Translations under genes and position numbers: made by a program | In this document: in pieces, positions 23,093 through 31,079 of the stretch | Layout of the letters: each line of letters begins with the position of its first letter | Position numbering within the stretch: position 1 is the first letter of the stretch | NCBI GenBank assembly: GCA_015067075.1 | Contig: SVND01000028.1 | Coordinates: 1 to 34,458, forward strand | DNA from: Oscillospiraceae bacterium | GTDB taxonomy: Bacteria > Bacillota > Clostridia > Oscillospirales > SIG530 | Length of the DNA: 34,458 bases | Direction of reading: 5' to 3' | The notes under the pieces: generated by a model | Told to the model about the DNA's origin: nothing | Databases searched by the model: none | Seen by the model: the letters and a program-made list of their open reading frames with translations, nothing else

Positions 23093-23477
23093 TAAAAATG
23101 AGTATCTTCGAGACGAGATAATCCGCATCAGCGGAGTAAACCCGAAAAAATGTATGCGTTGCGGTAAGTGCTCAGGTACGTGCCCCGCATATGATGAGAT
23201 GGAATATCATCCCCATCAGTTTGTATATATGGTTGAAACGGGCGATATTGAACCGCTTCTCAATTCACAGTCCCTTTATAAATGTCTTTCCTGCTTTGCC
23301 TGCGTTGACAGATGCCCCAGAGGCGTCGAGCCCGCAAAGGTCGTCGAGGCGGTACGCCTTATGGCTATACGCAAGCAGGGTGCAAACCATATGACTGCAA
23401 ATGACGTTCCCGAAAAGCTTGATGACGATATGCCACAGCAGGCTATCGTAAGTGCATTCAGAAAATATACGAAGTAA
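23085..23477 (+). CDS. hdrC: HdrC-like 4Fe-4S dicluster subunit
   Basis: The 130-residue protein has two classic [4Fe-4S] motifs: Cys23, Cys26, Cys29, Cys33 and Cys67, Cys70, Cys73, Cys77, each closed by CP. It links HdrA to HdrB. It is shorter than methanogen HdrC (about 185). GGAGG lies 6-8 bases before the ATG, within the end of hdrB. No membrane segment is visible, so this is the soluble (HdrABC) type. Confidence 0.92.
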   Translation: MSNKNEYLRDEIIRISGVNPKKCMRCGKCSGTCPAYDEMEYHPHQFVYMVETGDIEPLLNSQSLYKCLSCFACVDRCPRGVEPAKVVEAVRLMAIRKQGANHMTANDVPEKLDDDMPQQAIVSAFRKYTK

Positions 23478-23492
23478 GGAGGAGAGGACAGA

Positions 23493-25487
23493 ATGCAAAG
23501 AATAGGTGTTTTTGTATGTTGGTGCGGAAGCAATATCGCAGGTACCGTTGACGTACACGCTGTCGCTGAAGCTTTAAAGCTTGAGCCGGGCGTAGTCTTC
23601 TCCATCGACTATCAGTATATGTGCTCCCAGGCGGGACAAAACATAATCAAGGAAGCTATCGCCGAGCATAAGCTTACAGGTATCGTCGTATGCTCCTGCT
23701 CGCCGCGTATGCACGAGGCTACGTTCAGAAAAACTGCTCAGGCGGCAGGCATCAACCCCTACATGGTTGAGATCGCAAACATCCGTGAGCAGTGCTCTTG
23801 GGTACATAAGGAAATGCCCATCGGTACAGAGAAGGCTATCATCCTCGGTAAAGCCGCGATCGCTAAGGTAAACCTTAACGCGCCCCTTACTCCCGGTGAA
23901 TCTCCCGTAACAAAGCGTGCGCTCGTTATCGGCGGCGGTATCGCAGGTATCCAGACGGCGCTTGACATTGCAGACGCAGGCTTTGAGGTAGATATCGTTG
24001 AGAAAAAGCCCACCATCGGCGGTAAAATGGCTCAGATAGATAAGACGTTCCCCACCCTTGACTGTGCCGCTTGTATCCTTACACCGAAGATGGTTGACGT
24101 TGCTCAGAATGAAAAGATCCGCATCTTCTCTTACAGCGAAGTAACGCAGGTAAAGGGATTTGTAGGTAATTTTGACGTAACTATTAAAAAGAATGCCCGC
24201 TATGTAAAGGAAGACCTTTGCACAGGCTGCGGCGCTTGCGTTGAAAAATGTCCGCAGAAGAAAGTACCCAACGAGTTCAATCTCGGCATGGATAACCGCC
24301 GTGCAATATACATTCCCTTTGCACAGGCTGTACCCAAGGTCGCTACTATCGACCCCAACGCTTGCAATATGCTTAAAAACGGCAAGTGCGGCGTATGCTC
24401 CAAGGTATGCGCGGCAGGTGCTATCGATTATACACAGAAGGATGAATTTATCGAAGAGAAATACGGCGCTATCGTCGTTGCAACGGGCTTTAATCCCATC
24501 AGCATGGATAAATTCGATGAATTTGCATACAGCCAGTCTAAGGACGTTATCACATCCTTGGAGTTTGAGCGTCTTACGAATGCGGCAGGTCCTACAGCAG
24601 GTAAGCTCCTTCGTCCCTCCGACGGAAAGCATCCTCACACCATCGTATTCGTACAGTGCGTAGGCTCCCGTTGCTCATCATGCGCTGAAAAGGGCAAGGA
24701 ATATTGCTCCAAGATCTGCTGCATGTACACAGCGAAGCACGCAATGCTCACAAGAGATAAATATCCCGACACAGAAGTATACGTATTCTATATCGACGTA
24801 AGAACACCGGGCAAGAGCTTTGACGAGTTCCAGCGCCGCGCAGTTGAGGAATACGGCGTACATTACATCAAGGGTATGGTCGGTAAGGTCGCACCTGAAG
24901 GCGATAAGCTCATGGTACATGCTTCCGATATGCTTGCAAACAAGCAGCTTCATATTGAAGCGGACCTTGTCGTTCTTGCCGCGGCTATCGAGCCAGACAA
25001 GTCTGCAAGACCCTTGGCAACCATGCTCACAGCCAGCATGGATACAAACGATTTCTTTACAGAAGCTCATCCCAAGCTTCGTCCCGTAGAAAGCCCAACA
25101 GCAGGTGTATTCCTTTCCGGCGCATGCCAGGGTCCCAAGGATATTCCCGAAACAGTATCTCAGGCAAGTGCCGCCGCCGCAAAGGTTATCGGCTTGCTTG
25201 CTAAGGATAAGCTGACGGGTAACCCGTGTATCGCTCATTCTGATGAAATGATGTGTAACGGCTGTTCCTCCTGCGAAAGAGTTTGCCCCTACGGTGCTAT
25301 CACATATCAGGATAAAGAGTTCCGCATGCCCAACAGAACGACGGCTATCCGCCGCGTAGCTTCTGTAAATCCTGCAGTATGCCAGGGCTGCGGCGCATGT
25401 ACGGTTGCTTGCCCGTCAGGTGCTATGGACCTTCGCGGCTTTGCAACTAAACAGATCATTGCGGAGGTGGATGCAATATGCAAGTAA
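23493..25487 (+). CDS. hdrA: HdrA-like flavoprotein, electron-bifurcating candidate
   Basis: HdrA carries the FAD that bifurcates electrons in Hdr-Mvh and Hdr-Flx complexes. The 664-residue protein is full length: an N-terminal cysteine-containing domain (1-130, Cys9, Cys11, Cys54), the FAD motif 'VIGGGIAGIQTALDIADAG' (145-163), 'GGKMAQIDKTFPTLDCAACILTPKM' (186-210), a dicluster insertion near 230-310 ('CTGCGACVEKCPQK' and 'CGVCSKVCAAGA'), and two C-terminal [4Fe-4S] motifs ('CNGCSSCERVCPYGAI' near 590 and 'CQGCGACTVACPSGAM' near 632). It overlaps mvhD by 10 bp. In the Hdr-Flx complex its FAD receives electrons from the NADH-oxidising Flx unit through MvhD/FlxD. Confidence 0.94.
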   Translation: MQRIGVFVCWCGSNIAGTVDVHAVAEALKLEPGVVFSIDYQYMCSQAGQNIIKEAIAEHKLTGIVVCSCSPRMHEATFRKTAQAAGINPYMVEIANIREQCSWVHKEMPIGTEKAIILGKAAIAKVNLNAPLTPGESPVTKRALVIGGGIAGIQTALDIADAGFEVDIVEKKPTIGGKMAQIDKTFPTLDCAACILTPKMVDVAQNEKIRIFSYSEVTQVKGFVGNFDVTIKKNARYVKEDLCTGCGACVEKCPQKKVPNEFNLGMDNRRAIYIPFAQAVPKVATIDPNACNMLKNGKCGVCSKVCAAGAIDYTQKDEFIEEKYGAIVVATGFNPISMDKFDEFAYSQSKDVITSLEFERLTNAAGPTAGKLLRPSDGKHPHTIVFVQCVGSRCSSCAEKGKEYCSKICCMYTAKHAMLTRDKYPDTEVYVFYIDVRTPGKSFDEFQRRAVEEYGVHYIKGMVGKVAPEGDKLMVHASDMLANKQLHIEADLVVLAAAIEPDKSARPLATMLTASMDTNDFFTEAHPKLRPVESPTAGVFLSGACQGPKDIPETVSQASAAAAKVIGLLAKDKLTGNPCIAHSDEMMCNGCSSCERVCPYGAITYQDKEFRMPNRTTAIRRVASVNPAVCQGCGACTVACPSGAMDLRGFATKQIIAEVDAICK

Positions 25488-25912
25488 ATGAACATAAGCC
25501 TTTGATAGTAGCATTTTGCTGTAACTGGTGCTCTTACGCAGGTGCTGACCTTGCGGGTAACAACCGTTTGGCATATCCTGCCGACGTAAAGATCATCCGT
25601 GTACCTTGCTCCTGCCGTGTAAATCCCATGTTCGTGCTTCGCGCATTCCAGCGCGGCGCTGACGGCGTTATCATCTGCGGCTGCCATCCCGGCGATTGCC
25701 ACTATACATCGGGTAACTATTTCACACGCCGCCGTATGGCTTTGCTTTTCTCGATGCTTGATTATCTCGGCATAGAGAAGGAGCGTACACGCGTTGAGTG
25801 GGTATCCGCGGCTGAAGGTGCAAAATTTGCCGCAACGATGAACGACTTTGCTGAGAAGGTCGCTTCTCTCGGTGAAAACAAGAGATTGGAGGATCTGAGA
25901 TGCAAAAAATAA
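25478..25912 (+). CDS. mvhD: MvhD/FlxD-type iron-sulfur adaptor
   Basis: The 144-residue protein belongs to the MvhD [2Fe-2S] family that joins an electron-donating unit (MvhAG, FdhAB or FlxABC) to HdrA. Landmarks are 'FCCNWCSYAGADLAG' with Cys14, Cys15, Cys18, 'RVPCSC' with Cys44 and Cys46, and 'GCHPGDCHYTSGN' with Cys69 and Cys74. GGAGG lies before the ATG inside hdrA. It overlaps the next gene by 13 bp. No hydrogenase (MvhAG) is present, and the following FlxA-like gene points to NAD(P)H as donor. Confidence 0.92.
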   Translation: MQVNEHKPLIVAFCCNWCSYAGADLAGNNRLAYPADVKIIRVPCSCRVNPMFVLRAFQRGADGVIICGCHPGDCHYTSGNYFTRRRMALLFSMLDYLGIEKERTRVEWVSAAEGAKFAATMNDFAEKVASLGENKRLEDLRCKK

Positions 25913-26901
25913 CTCGTAACGCTTTGGTCGAAAAGGCTGTAGCCATGCTTAATGACGGCGCTGTAAGCCGTGTACTCGGTTGGCGTGCAGGCGAATTCGG
26001 CTACGATATAACACCCTCCGTTTTTACGGAAGCAAAGGATATTGAGGAGAATTTCGTCTGGAATGATTTTTGCGGCGCAAACTTCTCCAAATATCTTGTA
26101 GCACAGACAAGAAAGGGCGAGGGCAAGATCCTTGTTTTCCTCAAGCCCTGCGATACATACAGCTTCAATCAGCTTCTTACAGAGCATCGTTTTGACCGTG
26201 AAAAGGTCTACGTTGTCGGCATTCCCTGCGAGGGCATGGTTGATATCGCAAAGGTCAAAAAGCTTTGCGGCGACGGTATCAGCGCAATCGAATGCGGCGA
26301 GGACAGCCTTGCTGTAACGACAATATATGAGGATGCACCTATAGCTGTATCCACAAAGGATGTTTTAGCTGAGCGCTGCCTTAGCTGTAAGAGCAAAAAG
26401 CACGTTGCTTACGACGAGCTTTTGGGCGAGGAGGGCGAAGTGCTCGACTCTAACCGTTTTGATGAAGTAGAAAAGCTTGAAAAGATGACTGCCGACGAAA
26501 GATTTGAGTTCTGGCAGAGCCAGCTTTCCAAGTGCATCCGTTGCAACGCTTGCCGTGATATATGCCCGGCTTGCACCTGCGAAAAGTGCGTATTTGACAA
26601 CCCCAATTCCGGAGCTGAAAATAAAGCACCTGCAACGAGCTTTGAAGAAAAGATGTTCCACATCATCCGCGCGTTCCACGTTGCGGGCAGATGTACGGAC
26701 TGCGGCGAATGCTCTCGCGTATGTCCGCAGGATATACCGCTTCACCTGCTTAACCGTAAGTTTATCAAGGATATCGACGCATTCTACGGCGATTATCAGG
26801 CAGGCGAGGAGGTTGGCTCAAGAGCACCTCTCGTAAACTACACGAAGGAAGACCTTGAACCGTCCGAAGTATTTGAAAGGGGTGACGGCGCAAATGCGTA
26901 A
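25900..26901 (+). CDS. FlxB-like iron-sulfur protein with FrhB-type domain
   Basis: The 333-residue protein starts with an FrhB/FdhB-like region ('VFLKPCDTYSFNQLL', 'VYVVGIPCEGMVD', then Cys160 and Cys163 in 'RCLSCKSKKHV'), followed by two [4Fe-4S] motifs: Cys212, 215, 218, 222 with a Cys-rich tail (Cys225, 227, 230) and Cys265, 268, 271, 275. This layout matches iron-sulfur subunits of FlxABCD-HdrABC complexes and related formate dehydrogenase beta chains. It probably carries electrons between the FAD/NAD(P) subunit and MvhD. It overlaps both neighbours in frame-shifted ATG/stop contexts, which suggests translational coupling and equal stoichiometry. Confidence 0.8.
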   Translation: MQKITRNALVEKAVAMLNDGAVSRVLGWRAGEFGYDITPSVFTEAKDIEENFVWNDFCGANFSKYLVAQTRKGEGKILVFLKPCDTYSFNQLLTEHRFDREKVYVVGIPCEGMVDIAKVKKLCGDGISAIECGEDSLAVTTIYEDAPIAVSTKDVLAERCLSCKSKKHVAYDELLGEEGEVLDSNRFDEVEKLEKMTADERFEFWQSQLSKCIRCNACRDICPACTCEKCVFDNPNSGAENKAPATSFEEKMFHIIRAFHVAGRCTDCGECSRVCPQDIPLHLLNRKFIKDIDAFYGDYQAGEEVGSRAPLVNYTKEDLEPSEVFERGDGANA

Positions 26902-27919
26902 GTGTTCTTTAACAGCTCTCGACAGTATTTTTGAAACTATTGCAAAGTCTGCCGTTTTGTATCTCCCCGTTGATACTGAGGAGAACAAGTCTGAATATAA
27001 GATGTGGGAGAAGGGCGCTAAATGGAGCGACCGTCTCAACACAAACAAAAGCCCTAAGGATTTCTTCTTCCCGCAGGTTGAGGATCTGATGAAATTCAAG
27101 GTAACGGGCAAGAATATCGAGCTTACGGATATCCGTAAAGCTGCTGAGGATTTCGTAGTTTTCGGCGTTCGCGCTTGCGACGTAAAAAGCTTCGATGTGC
27201 TTGACCGCGTTTTCCTTACAACACCTACCGACAGCTATTATGCTTCCCGCCGCGAGCACGGTGTAATAATCTCCGTCGCTTGCACAAGACCCACGGAAAC
27301 GTGCTTCTGCCAGACCTTCGGCATTGATGCTACAGAGCCTCAGGGCGATATCATGGTCTGGAAGACGGAAAGCGAGCTTTTCTGGAAGGCTGTAACGGAA
27401 AAGGGCGAAAAGATAATGAGCCTTATTGAGTCCATGACAGAGCAGTGCACAGAAGAGGCTGTCGAGGCTCAGAAGGCGAAGACGAAAGCTATAATGAAAA
27501 AGCTTCCCCTTGCAAACCTTAAGGCAGACGCCTTCGGCGCAGGAAAAACAGATGAATTTTTCAATGCACCCGAATGGGCGGAGCTTTCTCAGTCATGCCT
27601 TGGTTGCGGCACGTGCACCTTCGTATGCCCCACCTGCCAATGCTATGATATCAAAGATTTCAATACAGGAAACGGCGTAGTGCGTTTCCGTTGCTGGGAC
27701 TCCTGCATGTACTCCGACTTCACGAAAATGTCGGCAGGCCAGCCTCGTTTGACGCAGGTTGAGCGCTTCCGCCAGAGATTTATGCATAAGCTCGTTTACT
27801 ATCCTGAGAATAACGAGGGAATGTTCGGCTGTGTAGGTTGCGGAAGATGTCTTGCCAAGTGCCCCATTTCAATGAATATAGTTAAAGTAATGAAAGCGAT
27901 CGGAGGAAAAGCAGAATGA
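26894..27919 (+). CDS. FlxC/AsrA-like iron-sulfur protein
   Basis: The start is ATG 26894, overlapping the previous stop by 8 bp, with AAAGGGG upstream; the open frame to 26855 is an extension without a start signal. The 341-residue protein resembles anaerobic sulfite reductase subunit A: 'VVFGVRACDVKSFDVLDRVF', 'YYASRREHGVIISVACTRPTETCFCQ' (Cys130, 137, 139), then [4Fe-4S] motifs at Cys235, 238, 241, 245 and Cys313, 316, 319, 323. AsrA-like subunits pair with AsrB-like FAD/NAD(P) subunits, and the next gene is exactly that. No sulfite reductase catalytic subunit (AsrC) follows, which argues against a sulfite role. It ends with a 4-bp ATGA overlap. Confidence 0.82.
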   Translation: MRKCSLTALDSIFETIAKSAVLYLPVDTEENKSEYKMWEKGAKWSDRLNTNKSPKDFFFPQVEDLMKFKVTGKNIELTDIRKAAEDFVVFGVRACDVKSFDVLDRVFLTTPTDSYYASRREHGVIISVACTRPTETCFCQTFGIDATEPQGDIMVWKTESELFWKAVTEKGEKIMSLIESMTEQCTEEAVEAQKAKTKAIMKKLPLANLKADAFGAGKTDEFFNAPEWAELSQSCLGCGTCTFVCPTCQCYDIKDFNTGNGVVRFRCWDSCMYSDFTKMSAGQPRLTQVERFRQRFMHKLVYYPENNEGMFGCVGCGRCLAKCPISMNIVKVMKAIGGKAE

Positions 27920-28749
27920 ACGGACACACAGAACCCCTGATTCCGAAGATCGGTGTTATAACCGATATACGTATAGACACACCTGACGTAAAAACCTTCA
28001 GAGTTGTCACTTTGGACGGAGAAAAGCCCTTTGACCATATGCCCGGTCAGTGTGCAATGCTCTCCATCCCCGGCGTAGGCGAAGCAATGTTCTCCATAAC
28101 TTGCTCCCCCACAAATACAGAATATATGGAATTTTCCATTAAAAAGTGCGGATGCGTCACCGAATGGCTCCATCAGGCAGAGGTCGGTCAGCAGGTAACT
28201 ATCCGTGGACCTTACGGCAATCCCTTCCCCGTAGATACGGAATTTGCGGGTAAGAATTTGCTCTTCATCGCAGGCGGTATCGCTATTGCACCCCTTCGCT
28301 CCGTAATCAACTATTGCCGTCATTATAAAGACCGCTACGGTAAGATAGATATTATCTACGGCGCTCGCTCCAAGGATGACCTTGTTGATTACAACGAGAT
28401 AATCACCGAATGGGTAAACGACGAGGGCGTTGACGTACACCTTACCATCGACCGCGAGCAGGAGGGCTGGGACGGCCACGTAGGCTTCGTACCCAACTAC
28501 GTTAAGGAGCTCGGCTTTGATACGAACAGAACGGCTATCCTTTGCGGACCTCCCATAATGATCAAGTTTACTCTTGCAGGCTTGCAGGAGCTTGGCTTTG
28601 GCAAGGAGCAGATTTATACAACGCTTGAAATGCGCATGAAATGCGGTATCGGCAAATGCGGCAGATGCAACGTCGGCTCGAAGTACATCTGCAAGGACGG
28701 CCCCGTATTCCGTTTTGATGAGCTTGACGAATTACCGGATGAGTATTGA
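27916..28749 (+). CDS. FlxA/AsrB-like FAD/NAD(P)-binding oxidoreductase
   Basis: This ferredoxin-reductase-type protein is the expected NAD(P)H entry point. Residues 10-110 form the FAD beta-barrel ('PGQCAMLSIPG', 'SIKKCGCVTEWLHQ', 'IRGPYGNPF'). Residues 113-235 form the NAD(P) fold ('LLFIAGGIAIAPLRSVINYC', 'IIYGARSKDDLVDYNEI', 'AILCGPPIMIKFTLAGLQELG'). Cys243, 248, 251, 259 form the PyrK/AsrB-type [2Fe-2S] site. The 277-residue length is normal. NADH versus NADPH cannot be decided by eye. Together with the two preceding genes and mvhD it forms an FlxABCD-like donor module for HdrABC. Confidence 0.88.
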   Translation: MNGHTEPLIPKIGVITDIRIDTPDVKTFRVVTLDGEKPFDHMPGQCAMLSIPGVGEAMFSITCSPTNTEYMEFSIKKCGCVTEWLHQAEVGQQVTIRGPYGNPFPVDTEFAGKNLLFIAGGIAIAPLRSVINYCRHYKDRYGKIDIIYGARSKDDLVDYNEIITEWVNDEGVDVHLTIDREQEGWDGHVGFVPNYVKELGFDTNRTAILCGPPIMIKFTLAGLQELGFGKEQIYTTLEMRMKCGIGKCGRCNVGSKYICKDGPVFRFDELDELPDEY

Positions 28750-28767
28750 TATACGAGGAGAATAGAT

Positions 28768-29442
28768 ATGGAAAATATGGTAAACATTTTTCTGTTCGGA
28801 AAGAAGTATCAGGTTCCGGACAATTTAACGATAATGTGCGCGATGGAATATGCTGGCTATCAGCTTGTCCGCGGTTGCGGCTGCCGTAACGGATTTTGCG
28901 GCGCTTGCGCAACTATCTATCGCATAAAGGGCGACAAGGAGCTTAAGAGCTGTCTTGCTTGCCAGACAAAGGTTGAGGACAATATGTATATTGCTACTCT
29001 TCCGTTCTTCCCGCTTGTAAAGCAGGTATACGACATAAACAAGGTCAAGGTAACTGAGCAGATAATGATGCAGCTCTATCCCGAGATCTATGCTTGCATC
29101 GGCTGCAACGCTTGCACAAAGAGCTGCACGCAGGAGCTTAACGTAATGCAGTACATCGCATACGCACAGCGCGGCGACTTTGAGAAGTGCGCTGAAGAGT
29201 CCTTCGACTGCGTAATGTGCGGAGTTTGCTCCAGCCGTTGCCCCGCAGGTATCTCTCATCCGCAGGTAGCAATGCTTGCTCGCAGAATCAACGGCAAGTA
29301 TCTTGCACCCAAGTGCGATCATCTTGAAAACCGTGTTCAGGAGATCAAGGACGGTACGTTCGTTGAGCTTATTGAGGCTCTTATGCAAAAGCCCATTGAC
29401 GAGATCAAAGAGCTTTACAACAACCGTGAGATCGAGAAATAA
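28768..29442 (+). CDS. frdB: Fumarate reductase iron-sulfur subunit (FrdB/TfrB-like)
   Basis: The 224-residue protein has an N-terminal [2Fe-2S] domain (Cys37, 39, 44, 47 in 'GCGCRNGFCGAC' and Cys62, 65) and two [4Fe-4S] motifs (Cys110, 113, 116, 120 and Cys148, 151, 154, 158). This resembles the front part of TfrB of methanogen thiol:fumarate reductase but without the CCG (HdrB-like) part, which here is supplied as a separate hdrB gene in the same operon. It is not a classical SdhB/FrdB, whose third cluster is [3Fe-4S]. It should pass electrons from the Hdr side to the flavoprotein. It lies 14 bp upstream of frdA. AGGAG precedes the ATG. Confidence 0.85.
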   Translation: MENMVNIFLFGKKYQVPDNLTIMCAMEYAGYQLVRGCGCRNGFCGACATIYRIKGDKELKSCLACQTKVEDNMYIATLPFFPLVKQVYDINKVKVTEQIMMQLYPEIYACIGCNACTKSCTQELNVMQYIAYAQRGDFEKCAEESFDCVMCGVCSSRCPAGISHPQVAMLARRINGKYLAPKCDHLENRVQEIKDGTFVELIEALMQKPIDEIKELYNNREIEK

Positions 29443-29456
29443 GGAGGGCGCTTTAA

Positions 29457-31061
29457 ATGTATTCTGAGAAATTTCAAAAATCTTTAAAGGCTGTCGAAGC
29501 AGCAAGAGAAAAGAATATCGCTTTGGAGCCTGCCCGTATGACGGCACAGCAGAAGGAAGACCTTCTTGCGGCATACCATCCCGACTATAAGCAGGATCAG
29601 TTTGAGGTCCTTAAGATAGGTCCGAACAAGGGTGAAAAGGTTCCCCGCGAGCTTGCTGCAATGCTTCAGGCACACAGCCGTATCACTGCTGACTGCGTAG
29701 ACCTTGAAAATCCCGACTATGACGTTGACGTTCTCGTTATCGGCGGCGGCGGCGCAGGCTCATCTGCGGCGATCGAAGCTCACGAAGCAGGCGCAAACGT
29801 AATGATGGTCACAAAGCTTCGCATTGGCGACGCTAACACAATGATGGCTGAAGGCGGCATTCAGGCTGCCGATAAGCCCAACGATTCTCCCGCTATCCAC
29901 TTTGTAGATGCTTTCGGCGGCGGACATTTCGCGGCAAAGAAGGAGCTTCTTGCAAAGCTTGTTAACGAAGCACCTGAAGGCATTCAGTGGCTCAGCGATC
30001 TCGGCGTTGAATTTGACAAGGACGCTGAGGGCACAATGATAACGACTCACGGCGGCGGAACATCCCGCAAGCGTATGCACGCGGCAAAGGACTATTCCGG
30101 CGCAGAAATTATGAGAACGCTTCGCGACGAGGTTCTCAACCGTCAGATCCCCGTAGTAGATTTCACATCTGCTATCGAGCTTATCCTTGACGAAAACGGC
30201 AACGCTGCAGGCGCAGTTTTGATGAACATGGAAACGAAGGAGCTGCTCGTTGCTAAGGCAAAGACAGTCATCATCGCAACAGGCGGTGCAGGCCGTATGC
30301 ATTATCAGGGCTTTCCCACATCCAACCATTACGGCGCAACGGCTGACGGCCTTGTCCTTGGCTACCGCGTAGGCGCAAAGCTTCTTTACGCCGATACACT
30401 TCAGTACCATCCTACGGGTGCGGCATATCCCGAACAGATCTTCGGCGCACTTGTTACGGAAAAGGTTCGCTCTCTCGGTGCAAAGCTTATCAACGTAAAC
30501 GGCGAAGCATTTATGCATCCCCTTGAGACCCGTGACGTTTCCGCGGCATCCATTATCCGCGAATGCAGCACGAGAGGCAACGGCGTTGAAACGGGAAGCG
30601 GCTATGCAGTATGGCTTGACACACCGATGATCGAAAAGATCGGCGGCGAAGGCACTATCGAAAAGCGTATCCCCGCTATGATGCGTATGTTCGGCAAATA
30701 CGGTATCGATATCCGTAAAGAGCCCATCCTCGTTTATCCCACGCTTCACTATCAGAACGGCGGTCTTGATATTACTCCCGACTGCATGACAACGAACGTA
30801 AACAACCTGTTCGTTGCAGGCGAAGCTGTCGGCGGTATCCACGGAAGAAACCGTCTTATGGGTAACTCCTTGCTTGACATCATCGTATTCGGACGCAGTG
30901 CAGGTAAGAGCGCGGCGGCTAAGTGCAAGGATGTAACGGTAGGCAAGCTTACTCTCGATCACATTGCCGCATTTGAAAAGGAAATTTCCGATGCAGGCAT
31001 TGAAACTGAAGCCGTATCTCCCAAGCTTCTTCCCGATTATACCCGCAAGGTAAATGAATGA
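29457..31061 (+). CDS. frdA: Fumarate reductase/succinate dehydrogenase flavoprotein, soluble type
   Basis: The 534-residue flavoprotein reduces fumarate to succinate. About 87 residues of unknown role precede the FAD motif 'DVDVLVIGGGGAGSSAA'. The active-site residues of the family are present: 'QYHPTG' (His318), 'TRDVSAASI' (Arg359), 'HYQNGGL' (His431) and 'GRNRLMGNSLLD' (Arg466). The His that binds FAD covalently in E. coli FrdA ('SHTVAAEGG') is Asn127 here ('ANTMMAEGG'), so FAD should be non-covalent, as in soluble fumarate reductases and L-aspartate oxidases. A NadB role is unlikely given FrdB next to it and the retained substrate residues. No membrane anchor (FrdC/D) follows. GGAGG lies before the ATG. 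Confidence 0.9.
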   Translation: MYSEKFQKSLKAVEAAREKNIALEPARMTAQQKEDLLAAYHPDYKQDQFEVLKIGPNKGEKVPRELAAMLQAHSRITADCVDLENPDYDVDVLVIGGGGAGSSAAIEAHEAGANVMMVTKLRIGDANTMMAEGGIQAADKPNDSPAIHFVDAFGGGHFAAKKELLAKLVNEAPEGIQWLSDLGVEFDKDAEGTMITTHGGGTSRKRMHAAKDYSGAEIMRTLRDEVLNRQIPVVDFTSAIELILDENGNAAGAVLMNMETKELLVAKAKTVIIATGGAGRMHYQGFPTSNHYGATADGLVLGYRVGAKLLYADTLQYHPTGAAYPEQIFGALVTEKVRSLGAKLINVNGEAFMHPLETRDVSAASIIRECSTRGNGVETGSGYAVWLDTPMIEKIGGEGTIEKRIPAMMRMFGKYGIDIRKEPILVYPTLHYQNGGLDITPDCMTTNVNNLFVAGEAVGGIHGRNRLMGNSLLDIIVFGRSAGKSAAAKCKDVTVGKLTLDHIAAFEKEISDAGIETEAVSPKLLPDYTRKVNE

Positions 31062-31079
31062 TAAAGGAGCTTTCGCAAA

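Noticed and set aside
23574-24638. A 354-codon open frame opposite hdrA
   Set aside because: Antisense shadow of hdrA with no recognisable domain.
22304-25487. Methanogen origin of the window because of Hdr genes
   Set aside because: Sigma-A promoters, Shine-Dalgarno sites, SmpB, SLH domains and Bacillota phage genes all show a bacterium; Hdr homologues are common in anaerobic bacteria.
26894-28749. Anaerobic sulfite reductase (AsrAB) as the function of the AsrA/AsrB-like pair
   Set aside because: No AsrC catalytic subunit follows and the pair is embedded between mvhD and frdB, which fits an Flx-type donor module better.
29760-30962. A 400-codon open frame opposite frdA
   Set aside because: Antisense shadow; the sense strand has complete fumarate reductase motifs.
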